A DNA stretch of 51,828 nt. Origin: Paraburkholderia franconis (lineage in GTDB: Bacteria; Pseudomonadota; Gammaproteobacteria; Burkholderiales; Burkholderiaceae). Under the pieces are notes generated by a model that had not been told where the DNA came from, made no database searches, and saw nothing but the letters and a program-made list of their open reading frames with translations. Of the stretch, positions 18,890 through 27,904 are shown in pieces (positions within the stretch are counted from its first letter, which is position 1; each line of letters opens with the position of its first letter). A program made the translations under genes and the position numbers. The stretch is from contig NZ_WHNP01000055.1 of the NCBI RefSeq assembly GCF_009362735.1, positions 1 through 51,828 of the forward strand. Direction: 5' to 3'.

Positions 18890-19612
18890 TCAGAGCTTGC
18901 GGGCCGACTGACCATGCGAGCGCAGGTTCAGCCGGCGCGAGCGTACGAGCTGGTAAGGCCGGAATACATAGGCCACCGATGCGAAGCCGCTCCACACGTG
19001 CACGAGCCGGCTGAACGGGAACAGCAGGAAGATCGTCATGCCGAGCACGATGTGCAGCTTGAACGGCCACTCCACGCTGAGCAGGCCGCTCGCATCCGGG
19101 CGGAACGTCACGATCCGCTGGGCCCAGTCAGCGAGTACGAGCATCGTGTGCGCGTCCGCGCGGTCGGCGAACGAGAAGGGCAGCGTGATCAGGCCGAGGC
19201 ACAGTTGCAGCCACAGGATCACGAGAATCGCGATATCCGTGCGGCGGCTCGTGAGACGGATGCGCGGATCGAACAGGCGCCGGTGAAGGAGCAGCGTCAG
19301 CCCGACGAAGCAGATGAGTCCCGCCGTTCCGCCCGACATGATCGCGAGCAACTGTTTGTGCTGCGCGCTGATGAAAGGCTCGTAGAGCGCATGCGGCGTC
19401 AGCAGGCCGACCGTGTGTCCGAACAGCAGGAACAGGATGCCGATGTGAAACAGGTTGCTGCCCCAGCGAAGCTGCCCGGCCCGCAAGAGCTGGGACGAAT
19501 CGCTCTTCCATGTGTACTGGTCGCGGTCGAAGCGGATAAGACTGCCCAACAGGAACACGGCGAGGCACAGGTACGGATAGACGCCGAAGAAGAAGTTGTG
19601 CACGGTGTTCAT
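18890..19612 (-). CDS. narI: Respiratory nitrate reductase, gamma subunit (cytochrome b)
   Basis: 240 residues with five membrane helices. The four haem-ligand histidines fall at exactly the numbers known in E. coli NarI: His56 and His66 (LFHIGILFLLFGHTVGL), His187 and His205 (FKLHIVLGMTIFLLFPFSRLVHVW). It takes electrons from quinol at the outer face of the inner membrane and passes them to NarH. Its ATG overlaps the narJ stop by 4 bp. Confidence 0.96.
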   Translation of the reverse strand: MNTVHNFFFGVYPYLCLAVFLLGSLIRFDRDQYTWKSDSSQLLRAGQLRWGSNLFHIGILFLLFGHTVGLLTPHALYEPFISAQHKQLLAIMSGGTAGLICFVGLTLLLHRRLFDPRIRLTSRRTDIAILVILWLQLCLGLITLPFSFADRADAHTMLVLADWAQRIVTFRPDASGLLSVEWPFKLHIVLGMTIFLLFPFSRLVHVWSGFASVAYVFRPYQLVRSRRLNLRSHGQSARKL

Positions 19613-20370
19613 GCCGATGCTCCTTGCTCAGGTTGCGCGGGTTGCGTATGAAGTTGCGCATGAGGTTGCATGCGAGATTGCGTTTGGAGAGGCGAGCGCG
19701 CGTCTTTGACGATGCGCACGGGCTGTGGCTCGCCGGGGCGTCGCTGGCCTTGCGACGAGCAGCCGTCGAAGGCAGCGGGCTCGCTCCATGTTTCGTCGAG
19801 GCCCGGCTCTCGCGGTAGTTCGACGGCGTGCGCCGGTTCTCCCGCCAGGTCGAGCAGCGCGGCCAGCACGCTCGCATACGCGCTTTGCCGACGGGTCAAT
19901 GCGCTGTAGATGTTGCGCAGGATATGCGCGACTTCGCCGAGCAGGCCTTTCGCGGATTCGGACGGCTGCGTCGATGCGTATTCGAGCAGCACGGTCAGAT
20001 GATCGGGCAGTTCATCCGACGCGAGATAAAGCCCCGCTTGCTCGTAGGTCTGGATCAGATCGATCATCGCCGGGCCGCGCTCGCGCGAATCGCCATGCAC
20101 GTGCTCGAACAGATGCAGCGCGGTGCCGCGGCCGCGATCGAAGAGATCGACATAAGCGGCCTCGGTGTCGAAGCCGTCGTCGCGCAGCAGCGTGTTGATA
20201 AGCTCGTCGATTTCGGCAAGCCGTTGCTCGCAGAGCGTGTCTTGCCCATGCAGCGCTTCGCGCATCTCGGGCAGGGCCGCTCGCAACGCCGCATCCGGAT
20301 AGTCGAGCAGATGCGCGAGCACGCGCAGTGTCGTCTTGAGCGAAGGCTGATCGGTACAGATAGTGGACAT
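19609..20370 (-). CDS. narJ: Nitrate reductase molybdenum-cofactor assembly chaperone NarJ
   Basis: 253 residues. The first ~185 match NarJ: TLRVLAHLLDYPDAALRAAL, the HLFEHVHGDSRERGPAMIDL signature and YEQAGLYLASDELPDHL. NarJ holds apo-NarG until the molybdenum cofactor is inserted and is not part of the final enzyme. The last ~65 residues are a low-complexity tail partly encoded by 12-bp repeats and are not needed for the family fold. Starts 3 bp after narH ends. Confidence 0.93.
   Translation of the reverse strand: MSTICTDQPSLKTTLRVLAHLLDYPDAALRAALPEMREALHGQDTLCEQRLAEIDELINTLLRDDGFDTEAAYVDLFDRGRGTALHLFEHVHGDSRERGPAMIDLIQTYEQAGLYLASDELPDHLTVLLEYASTQPSESAKGLLGEVAHILRNIYSALTRRQSAYASVLAALLDLAGEPAHAVELPREPGLDETWSEPAAFDGCSSQGQRRPGEPQPVRIVKDARSPLQTQSRMQPHAQLHTQPAQPEQGASA
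19641..19688. repeat. narJ: Four imperfect 12-bp tandem repeats inside the narJ 3' end
   Basis: On the plus strand the units are GTTGCGTATGAA, GTTGCGCATGAG, GTTGCATGCGAG and ATTGCGTTTGGA. They encode the His/Gln-rich MQPHAQLHTQPAQ-type tail of NarJ, so the tail looks like slippage growth. Confidence 0.75.
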
Positions 20371-20373
20371 TAC

Positions 20374-21897
20374 TCAGACCTCCACGCGGATCGGAATCGT
20401 GCGCTTTTTCTCGCTGCCGAACAGGCTCGTTTCCGTGACGCCCTCCGAACAGCCGTTGCCGAAGCTGAACCCGCAGCCGCCGCGCACATTGAACGCGTTC
20501 TCCGCATATTCGCGGTGCGACGTCGGAATGACGAAGCGGTCTTCGTAGTTCGCGATGGCCATCACGCGATACATCTCGTCGACTTCCGCGACGCTCAGTC
20601 CGACCTGCTGAAGCACCGCATGGTTTTCGCGTCCATCGACGTGGCGGCCCCGCTGCCACGCGCGCATGGCCAGCATGCGTTCGAGCGCGCGCACGACGGG
20701 CGCCGTGTCGCCGGCTGTGAGGAGGTTCGCCAGGTATCGGACGGGAACGCGCAACTGGCTCACGTCCGGGATTTCGCCGTTCGCGCTCACGTGCCCGGCG
20801 TTCGCGGCGGCCGTGATGGGCGAGAGGGGCGGCACATACCAGACCATCGGCAGCGTGCGGTATTCCGGGTGCAACGGCAGCGCGACCTGCCACTCGACGG
20901 CCATCTTGTAGACAGGGCTCGCGCGAGCCGCGTCGAGCCAGTTCTGCGGCACGCCGTCCTTGAGCGCCTGCGCGATCACGGCGGGATCGTGCGGATCGAG
21001 AAAGACGTCGAGCTGGGCCTGGTACAGATCCTTGTCGTGCTCGACGCTTGCCGCCTGTTCGATGCGATCGGCGTCATACAGCAGCACGCCCAGATAGCGG
21101 ATGCGCCCCACGCAGGTTTCCGAGCACACAGTCGGCTGGCCGGCCTCGATGCGCGGATAGCAGAAGATGCATTTCTCCGCCTTGCCGCTCTTCCAGTTGT
21201 AGTAGATCTTCTTGTACGGACAGCCGCTCACGCACATGCGCCAGCCCCGGCACTTGTCCTGATCGATCAGCACGATGCCGTCTTCTTCACGCTTGTAAAT
21301 CGAGCCCGACGGGCACGACGCGACGCACGCCGGGTTCAGGCAGTGCTCGCACAGGCGCGGCAGATACATCATGAAGGTGTTTTCGAACTGGCCGTAGATA
21401 TCCTTCTGGATATCGTCGAAATTGCGGTCCTTGCTGCGCTTGCTGAATTCGCCGCCCAGAATCTCTTCCCAGTTGGGCCCCCAGATGATCTTCTCCATGC
21501 GCTGCCCGGTGATCAGACTACGCGGCCGCGCAGTCGGCGCCGCCTTCATTTCGGGCGCGCGATGCAGATGGTCGTAGTCGAACGTGAAGGGCTCGTAGTA
21601 GTCGTCGATCTGCGGCAGATTCGGGTTCGCGAAGATCTTCATCAGCAGCTTCCACTTCGCGCCCTGACGCGGCGCGATCGAACCGTCCGCGCGGCGCTCC
21701 CAGCCGCCATTCCACTTGTCCTGGTTTTCCCATTCCTTCGGGTAGCCGATACCCGGTTTCGTTTCGACGTTGTTGAACCATGCATACTCGACGCCCGGCC
21801 GGCTGGTCCATACGTTCTTGCAGGTCACGCTGCAGGTATGGCATCCGATGCACTTGTCGAGATTCAGCACCATGCCGATCTGTGCGCGTACTTTCAT
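20374..21897 (-). CDS. narH: Respiratory nitrate reductase, beta subunit (iron-sulfur)
   Basis: 507 residues. The Cys groups for one [3Fe-4S] and three [4Fe-4S] clusters are all visible: CIGCHTCSVTC near the N-terminus, CEHCLNPACVASCP, CRGWRMCVSGCP and CIFCYPRIEAGQPTVCSETC. The Trp in CRGWRMC marks the [3Fe-4S] site. It carries electrons from NarI to NarG on the cytoplasmic face. AGGAG lies 3 and 6 bp before two adjacent ATGs at 21900 and 21897; I use the second (MKVRAQIGMVLNLDKC). Confidence 0.96.
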   Translation of the reverse strand: MKVRAQIGMVLNLDKCIGCHTCSVTCKNVWTSRPGVEYAWFNNVETKPGIGYPKEWENQDKWNGGWERRADGSIAPRQGAKWKLLMKIFANPNLPQIDDYYEPFTFDYDHLHRAPEMKAAPTARPRSLITGQRMEKIIWGPNWEEILGGEFSKRSKDRNFDDIQKDIYGQFENTFMMYLPRLCEHCLNPACVASCPSGSIYKREEDGIVLIDQDKCRGWRMCVSGCPYKKIYYNWKSGKAEKCIFCYPRIEAGQPTVCSETCVGRIRYLGVLLYDADRIEQAASVEHDKDLYQAQLDVFLDPHDPAVIAQALKDGVPQNWLDAARASPVYKMAVEWQVALPLHPEYRTLPMVWYVPPLSPITAAANAGHVSANGEIPDVSQLRVPVRYLANLLTAGDTAPVVRALERMLAMRAWQRGRHVDGRENHAVLQQVGLSVAEVDEMYRVMAIANYEDRFVIPTSHREYAENAFNVRGGCGFSFGNGCSEGVTETSLFGSEKKRTIPIRVEV

Positions 21898-21934
21898 CAT
21901 TGACTCCTTTGTGCCACTTTGTGCCGGCTGCGGG

Positions 21935-24900
21935 TCAGGGGTTTTCGCCGTGGGTCTGGTATGCCCGCGCGAGCTCGTCATCGCGCGGGGTATCCAGCCA
22001 GTCGACGTTCTTCATCTTGCGCACCACGACGAACTCGTCGCGGTTCGTGCCGATCGTGCCGTAGTAGTTGAAGCCGTAGCTGAGTTGCGCGTAGCCGCCG
22101 ATCATGTGCGTGGGCTTCAGGACGATGCGCGTGACGGAGTTGTGGATGCCGCCCCGTACGCCCGTGATCTCCGAGCCCGGCGTGTTGATGATCTTTTCCT
22201 GCGCGTGATACATCAGCACCATGCCGGGATTCACGCGCTGGCTGACCACGGCGCGCGCCGCTATCGCGCCGTTGATGTTGAACAGCTCGACCCAGTCGTT
22301 GTCCTCGATGCCTGCGCGCCGCGCGTCGTCCTCGCTCAGCCAGACGACGGGGCCGCCGCGATTCAGCGTGAGCATCAGCAGGTTGTCGCTGTACGTGCTG
22401 TGAATGCCCCATTTCTGGTGCGGCGTGATGAAGTTCAGCACGACCTCGGGATGACCATTCGGCTTGATCTCATGGATACCCGATGTGGCCTTCAGGTCCA
22501 CGGGTGGGCGATAGCTCGAAAAGCTTTCGCCGAACGCGATCATCCACGGATGATCCTGATAGAACTGCTGCCGGCCCGTGAGCGTGCGCCACGGAATCAG
22601 TTCATGCACGTTCGTATAGCCCGCGTTGTAGCTGACCGTCTCGCTTTCGATGCCGCTCCACGTCGGCGAGCTGATGATCTTGCGCGGTTGCGCCTGCACG
22701 TCGCGATAGCGGATCTTTTCGTCTTCGCGATAGAGCGCGAGGTGACGGTGATCGCGGCCGGTGGCCTTCGAGAGCGCTTCCCACGCCTTCACGGCAACGT
22801 GTCCGTTCGTTTCGGGCGCGAGTTGCAGGATCACTTCGCACGCGTCGATGTCGGACACGATGCGCGGCATGCCCTTCGTCGAGCCTTCCGTTTCCGTGAT
22901 GCCGTTGAGCTGGCCGAGCTGCGTGACTTCCGTTTCCGTCTTCCACGCGATGCCCTTGCCGCCGTTGCCCGCCTTGTTCATCAACGGGCCGAGCGCGGTG
23001 AAGCGCTTGTACAGGTTCGGATAGTCGCGCTCGACCACGGCGACCTGCGGCGCGGTCTTGCCCGGAACCAGCTCGCATTCACCCTTGTGCCACTCCTTCA
23101 CGCCGAACGGTTGCGCGAGCTCGGCGGGCGAGTCGTGCATCAGCGGCGTGAGCACCACGTCCTGCTCGACGCCGAGATGGCCAACGCACACTTCGCTGAA
23201 AGCCTTCGCAAATCCCTTGTAGATCTCCCAGTCGGAGCGCGACTGCCAGACGGGGTCGACGGCGGCCGAAAGCGGGTGGATGAACGGATGCATGTCGCTG
23301 GTATTGAGGTCGTTCTTCTCGTACCAGCTTGCGGTAGGCAGCACGATGTCCGAGTACAGGCATGTCGTGCTCATGCGGAAGTCGAGCGTCACCAGCAAGT
23401 CGAGCTTGCCTTCAGGCGCTTGTCCGTGCCACTTCACTTCGGTGGGGCGCGCGTCGTCGTCGCCGAGATCCTTGCCCTGCACGCCGTTTTCCGTGCCGAG
23501 CAGATGCTTGCAGAAATATTCGTGACCCTTGCCCGACGAGCCCAGCAGATTTGAGCGCCACACGAACATGTTGCGCGGCCAGTTCTCGCGCGCATCCGGG
23601 TCTTCGCAGCTCATCTGCAGGCTGCCGTCGCGCAGTCCGTTCGCCACATAGTCCTTTGCTTCCATGCCGGCAGCGGCGGCGTCCCTGGCGAGATGCAGCG
23701 GGTTGGTCCGCAGTTGCGGCGCGCTCGGTAGCCATCCCATGCGTTCCGCGCGCACGTTGTAGTCGATCATGCTGCCGCCGTAGACCTGCCGGTCCGCGAG
23801 CGGCGAGACGATTTCCTCCATGTCGAGCTTCTCGTAGCGCCACTGGTCCGTGTGAGCATAGAAGAAGCTCGTGCCGTTCATCTGGCGCGGCGGGCGTGCC
23901 CAGTCGAGCGCGAAGGCGAGCGTCGTCCAGCCCGTCTGCGGACGCAGCTTTTCCTGGCCGACGTAATGCGCCCAGCCGCCGCCGCTCTTGCCGATGCAGC
24001 CGCACATCATCAGCAGGTTGATCACGCCGCGGTAGTTCATGTCGGCGTGATACCAGTGATTCATTGCCGCGCCGATGATCACCATCGAGCGGCCTTGCGT
24101 CTTGTCCGCATTGCTTGCGAACTCGCGCGCGACGGTGATGATCTGGTCGCGCGGCACGCCTGTAATCGACTCGGCCCATGCGGGCGTATAGGCGGCGTTG
24201 TCGTCGTAGCCGGCCGCGCCGCTGCCGAGGCCGCGGTCGATGCCGTACTGCGCGGCCTGGAGGTCGAACACGGTCGCCACCAGCGCGTCGCGGCGTTCGC
24301 CTTCCTTGCCGAGCGGCAGGCGCACGGCGGGCACGCGGACGTGATTGATCTGCCCGTTCAGCGGATTGGCCGTGAAGTGCGGCGACTCGACACCGCCGAA
24401 GTAGGGCAGCGCGACATCGACGATCTCATGCGCCTGCTCGCCGTCTTCGAGCACGGAGAGCTTGAGCTTGACCTGAGCGTCGTGGCGCGCTTCCTTGTCT
24501 TCGAGATTCCACTTGCCCTTGTCGTCGCCGTCCTGCGTCCTCCAGCGAAAGCCGATCGAGCCGTTCGGCAATACTGCGCGTCCGTTCGTGTCGAACGCGA
24601 TCGTCTTCCATTCGGGGTTGTTGCTCTGCCCGAGCGCGCCGTTGAAATCGCTTGCGCGCAGGTAGCGGTCCGGCACGAGTGTCGTGCGCCCGTCGGGCAG
24701 CGTGTGCTCCTTGAGCATCACCAGCATCGGCAGGTCGGTGTAGCGCCGCGCGTAATCGTCGAAATAGGCGCTGCGTGTCTTGAAGTAGAACTCGTTCAGC
24801 ACCACGTGGCCGAATGCCATCGCGAGCGCCGCGTCCGTGCCCTGCCGCGGATGCAGCCACAGGTCGGACAGCTTCGCGACTTCGCTGTAGTCCGGCGTCA

Positions 24901-25741
24901 CGGCGACCGTCTTCGTGCCCTTGTAGCGGACCTCGGTGAAGAAGTGAGCGTCGGGCGTGCGCGTCTGCGGAACGTTGCTGCCCCACGCGATGATGTATGA
25001 GGAGTTGTACCAGTCCGCCGACTCGGGCACATCTGTCTGCTCGCCCCAGACTTGCGGGCTGGCGGGCGGCAGGTCGCAATACCAGTCGTAGAAGCTCATG
25101 CACACGCCGCCGATCAGGCTCAGGTAGCGGCTTCCCGCTGCGTAGCTGACCATCGACATCGCCGGAATCGGCGAGAAGCCGATCACGCGATCGGGACCAT
25201 GCTGCTTGATCGTGTAGACGTTGGCCGCAGCGATCAGCTTATTGACTTCGTCCCACGTGCTGCGCACGAAGCCGCCCATGCCGCGCAGCTTCTGATAATC
25301 GCGTCGGGCGTCGGTGTTCTCGACGATCGACGCCCATGCGTCGACGGGATCGCGATGCACGCTGAGCGCCTCGCGCCAGCGCTTGAGGAGCCGGCCGCGC
25401 ACCATCGGGTATTTGATGCGGTTCGCGCTGTACAGGTACCACGAATACGATGCGCCGCGCGCACAGCCGCGCGGTTCGTGGTTCGGCATGTCCCAACGCG
25501 TGCGCGGATAGTCGGTCTGCTGCGTTTCCCACGTGACGATGCCGCCCTTCACGTAGATCTTCCACGAGCAGGAGCCCGTGCAGTTCACGCCGTGCGTGCT
25601 GCGCACGATCTTGTCGTGCGACCAGCGGTTCCGGTACGCGTCTTCCCAGGTACGGTCTTCACCTGTGGTCAGACCGTGGCTGTCCGCGAAGCGCTCCTTG
25701 GGCAGCGCGAAGTGGCTCAGTCGGTCGAGAAAGTGGCTCAT
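21935..25741 (-). CDS. narG: Respiratory nitrate reductase, alpha subunit (molybdopterin)
   Basis: 1268 residues, normal NarG length. The N-terminal HGVNCTGSCSWKIYV and CARGASYSW segments hold the His/Cys ligands of the FS0 [4Fe-4S] cluster. The segment DWYNSSYIIAWGSNVPQTRT contains the Asp that binds molybdenum in NarG-type enzymes. It reduces nitrate to nitrite in the cytoplasm, conserving energy through NarI. CGGAG about 10 bp upstream supports the ATG. It is 18 bp after narK and 37 bp before narH, so narKGHJI is one operon. Confidence 0.97.
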   Translation of the reverse strand: MSHFLDRLSHFALPKERFADSHGLTTGEDRTWEDAYRNRWSHDKIVRSTHGVNCTGSCSWKIYVKGGIVTWETQQTDYPRTRWDMPNHEPRGCARGASYSWYLYSANRIKYPMVRGRLLKRWREALSVHRDPVDAWASIVENTDARRDYQKLRGMGGFVRSTWDEVNKLIAAANVYTIKQHGPDRVIGFSPIPAMSMVSYAAGSRYLSLIGGVCMSFYDWYCDLPPASPQVWGEQTDVPESADWYNSSYIIAWGSNVPQTRTPDAHFFTEVRYKGTKTVAVTPDYSEVAKLSDLWLHPRQGTDAALAMAFGHVVLNEFYFKTRSAYFDDYARRYTDLPMLVMLKEHTLPDGRTTLVPDRYLRASDFNGALGQSNNPEWKTIAFDTNGRAVLPNGSIGFRWRTQDGDDKGKWNLEDKEARHDAQVKLKLSVLEDGEQAHEIVDVALPYFGGVESPHFTANPLNGQINHVRVPAVRLPLGKEGERRDALVATVFDLQAAQYGIDRGLGSGAAGYDDNAAYTPAWAESITGVPRDQIITVAREFASNADKTQGRSMVIIGAAMNHWYHADMNYRGVINLLMMCGCIGKSGGGWAHYVGQEKLRPQTGWTTLAFALDWARPPRQMNGTSFFYAHTDQWRYEKLDMEEIVSPLADRQVYGGSMIDYNVRAERMGWLPSAPQLRTNPLHLARDAAAAGMEAKDYVANGLRDGSLQMSCEDPDARENWPRNMFVWRSNLLGSSGKGHEYFCKHLLGTENGVQGKDLGDDDARPTEVKWHGQAPEGKLDLLVTLDFRMSTTCLYSDIVLPTASWYEKNDLNTSDMHPFIHPLSAAVDPVWQSRSDWEIYKGFAKAFSEVCVGHLGVEQDVVLTPLMHDSPAELAQPFGVKEWHKGECELVPGKTAPQVAVVERDYPNLYKRFTALGPLMNKAGNGGKGIAWKTETEVTQLGQLNGITETEGSTKGMPRIVSDIDACEVILQLAPETNGHVAVKAWEALSKATGRDHRHLALYREDEKIRYRDVQAQPRKIISSPTWSGIESETVSYNAGYTNVHELIPWRTLTGRQQFYQDHPWMIAFGESFSSYRPPVDLKATSGIHEIKPNGHPEVVLNFITPHQKWGIHSTYSDNLLMLTLNRGGPVVWLSEDDARRAGIEDNDWVELFNINGAIAARAVVSQRVNPGMVLMYHAQEKIINTPGSEITGVRGGIHNSVTRIVLKPTHMIGGYAQLSYGFNYYGTIGTNRDEFVVVRKMKNVDWLDTPRDDELARAYQTHGENP

Positions 25742-25759
25742 ATGATTGCGCTCCGGGGT

Positions 25760-27169
25760 TCAACAGGGCATCGGCGCGTTGCGGCGGGCGTAGTGCCACC
25801 AGGTCAGCGCGATGCAGATCAGGTAAAAGGCGATGAAGGTGTACAGCGCGGCCTGCGGGCCGCCCGTGAGGGCGATCGAGCTGCCGTAGCTCTTCGGGAT
25901 GAAGAAGCCGCCATAGGCCGCGATCGCTGCCGCGAAGCCGAGCGTGGCAGCCGCTTCCGTATTGCCTTCCTTCGTGGCGCGCTGCACCGCGTCGCGATCG
26001 TTGGCGTCGACTTCCTTCAGCTTCGAGGACAGGAAGATCACCGGGATCATGCGGAAGGTCGAGCCGTTGCCGATGCCCGTCGTCAGGAAGAGCACGAGAA
26101 AGCTCAAGAAGAAGCCCGAGAACGCGCCGCCCGACGGACCCGACGGCAGGAACCAGAGGACGCCGCCCACCGCGCACGCCATCACGACGAAGTTCCACAG
26201 CGTCACGCGCGCGCCGCCGAGCTTGTCCGCGAGCCAGCCGCCGAACGGCCGGACGACGGCGCCGACGAGCGGCCCGAGCCACGCATACGCGAGAGGATTC
26301 ACGCCCGGGAACTGGCTCTTGATCAGCAGCGGAAATCCCGCCGCGTAGCCGATGAACGAGCCGAACGTGCCGAGATAGAGAACACACATCAGCCAGTTGT
26401 GCTTGCGCCGGAAAATGACGGCCTGCTCGGCGAACGACGCCTTGGCTTCCGCGAGATCGTTCATGCCGAACCACGCGGCCACTGACGCAAGCGCGATCCA
26501 CGGGACCCAGATGAACGCGGCGTTCTGCGTCCAGACGTGCGAGATGTGACCGTCCTTGACGATGCTTTGCGGATCGCCGGCGAACACGCCGAAAATTCCT
26601 GCCGTCACGACGAGGGGACTGAGGAACTGCACCACCGACACGCCCAGGTTGCCGAGCCCGGCATTGACGCCGAGCGCCGAGCCCTTGCGCTCACGCGGGA
26701 AGAAGAAGCTGATGTTGGCCATGCTCGAGCTGAAGTTGCCGCCGCCGAAGCCGCACAGCAACGCGAGCGAGAGCATGGTCGGATAGCTCGTCGACGTGTC
26801 CTGCACCGCGATGCCGATGCCGATTGCAGGGATCAGCAGCGACGCCGTCGAAATCGCCGTCCAGCGTCGACCGCCGACGAGCGGCACCATGAACGAATAG
26901 AAAATGCGCAGCGTCGCGCCGCTGAGCGCGGGCGCGGCGGCGAGCCAGAAGAGCTGGTTGGTCGAATACCGGAATCCGAGCGTCGGCAGGCTCACGGCCA
27001 CGACGCTCCACACCTGCCAGATCGCAAACGCGAGGAAAAGGGCAGGCACCGAAATCCACAGGTTCAGCTTGGCGACGGCTTCGCCCTCGCGTTCCCAGAA
27101 CGCTTTGTCCTCGGGTGTCCAGATTTCGATCACGCGGCCGCGCCGCGTCGATAACGGTCTTGAACTCAT
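25760..27169 (-). CDS. narK: Nitrate/nitrite transporter NarK (MFS)
   Basis: 469 residues with about 12 membrane helices. Both nitrate-signature motifs of the NNP family are visible: GFGGGNFSSSMANISFFFP near helix 5 and FLTTGIGNGSTFRMIP near helix 11. It imports nitrate or exchanges it for nitrite. Only one NarK unit is present, not the NarK1-NarK2 fusion of some species. AGGAGA 8 bp before the ATG at 27169 fixes the start; the open frame upstream is rejected. It leads the nar operon, with an FNR-type box about 205 bp upstream. Confidence 0.94.
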   Translation of the reverse strand: MSSRPLSTRRGRVIEIWTPEDKAFWEREGEAVAKLNLWISVPALFLAFAIWQVWSVVAVSLPTLGFRYSTNQLFWLAAAPALSGATLRIFYSFMVPLVGGRRWTAISTASLLIPAIGIGIAVQDTSTSYPTMLSLALLCGFGGGNFSSSMANISFFFPRERKGSALGVNAGLGNLGVSVVQFLSPLVVTAGIFGVFAGDPQSIVKDGHISHVWTQNAAFIWVPWIALASVAAWFGMNDLAEAKASFAEQAVIFRRKHNWLMCVLYLGTFGSFIGYAAGFPLLIKSQFPGVNPLAYAWLGPLVGAVVRPFGGWLADKLGGARVTLWNFVVMACAVGGVLWFLPSGPSGGAFSGFFLSFLVLFLTTGIGNGSTFRMIPVIFLSSKLKEVDANDRDAVQRATKEGNTEAAATLGFAAAIAAYGGFFIPKSYGSSIALTGGPQAALYTFIAFYLICIALTWWHYARRNAPMPC

Positions 27170-27323
27170 CGTGCTTCTCCTTTGATACGTCCCGGCGCGC
27201 GTTGGCAGCACCACGGGACGGCATGCAAGTCCTTGAGCACGATTGTGTTCGTCCGGCATCGGGATGAATATCCGCCGGATGGTTAGTCGGAGCGATCCGT
27301 TGGAACTAGGAGAAACGGCCCGG

Positions 27324-27345
27324 ACATAGTTCTTTCGAACTATGT
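27324..27345. promoter_or_regulatory. 22-bp perfect inverted repeat upstream of narK
   Basis: The arms ACATAGTTC and GAACTATGT are exact 9-bp complements separated by TTTC. There is no T-run on either side, so it is not an intrinsic terminator; a dimeric repressor or activator operator is more likely. It is about 155 bp upstream of the narK ATG and 22 bp from the FNR-type box. Confidence 0.55.
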
Positions 27346-27366
27346 CGATCGCGCAGTGGCCGAAGG

Positions 27367-27380
27367 TTGAGATGGATCAA
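27367..27380. promoter_or_regulatory. FNR/ANR-type box upstream of narK
   Basis: TTGAGATGGATCAA matches TTGAT-N4-ATCAA with one mismatch. It is about 205 bp upstream of narK and could also drive transcription rightwards into the gene-free stretch that ends in two terminators. Confidence 0.55.
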
Positions 27381-27652
27381 TGCGATGGACGGGACTTTCG
27401 TAGCCAGCGTCAGGGCGGTATCAACAGGCATTTGCTGGGCCGATTATCGACAGCACCGAATGGCGAATGCGCAAATACGGCGCGTCAATCGGTTGAATAT
27501 CGCGGCCGGATTTAATCGAAGCCAAATACTGATACCCGCCATCGCAAAAATTCGAAATCCTTCTATAGGACTGAGCGTTCAAAAGCCTTGAAATAACGAT
27601 CAGCCAGTCGTCACCGCAATACGGCTGGTGAATATGCTCCGATTTCGGCCTT

Positions 27653-27680
27653 GCCGCCCCGTGTGGGGCGGCATTTTTTT
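27653..27680 (+). terminator. Intrinsic terminator
   Basis: GCCGCCCC at 27653-27660, loop GTGT, GGGGCGGC at 27665-27672, then ATTTTTTTG. An 8-bp all-GC stem with a T-run is a strong plus-strand terminator. Confidence 0.85.
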
Positions 27681-27766
27681 GTTTCGTGACTTTGATCATC
27701 ACCAGCGGGCCGGAGCGTGGGGCGAGGCAGATGAGCGTTTGCAATGCAAAGCAGTAGAAATCGATC

Positions 27767-27821
27767 ACCCGTATCGCGCGAAATCGACATTCTTCTATAT
27801 CTCGATGAATACGGGTTTTTT
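27767..27821 (+). terminator. Terminator-like hairpin with long apical part
   Basis: ACCCGTAT (27767-27774) pairs with ATACGGGT (27809-27816), followed directly by T residues. The 34-nt interior contains a second pairing, ATCGA with TCGAT, so the whole may be a structured RNA 3' end. Confidence 0.5.
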
Positions 27822-27904
27822 ACAGTCTGAATAACGCGCGGACACCAGCAAACGGACGCATTCGTCGCGCGGCGCAGCGAGCTAATGCATTCCTCGCGAC
27901 CTTT

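Larger units (their letters stand above)
27400..27822 (+). ncRNA. Candidate small-RNA region between narK and a membrane protein
   Basis: About 735 bp separate narK from the next gene. I see no convincing protein in them: open frames here are short and lack ribosome sites. Two intrinsic terminators on the plus strand (27653-27680 and 27767-27821) have no upstream gene to terminate. The simplest reading is one or two untranslated transcripts. The 5' end is not defined; the coordinates mark the search region only. Confidence 0.35.

Noticed and set aside
19828..21903. Plus-strand 691-residue open frame antisense to narJ/narH
   Set aside because: It mirrors narJ and narH, which carry the full motif sets of their families; the antisense protein is Arg/His-rich with no domain.
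27421..27768. Minus-strand 115-residue ORF between narK and the membrane protein
   Set aside because: It crosses the strong plus-strand terminator, has no ribosome site and no family resemblance.
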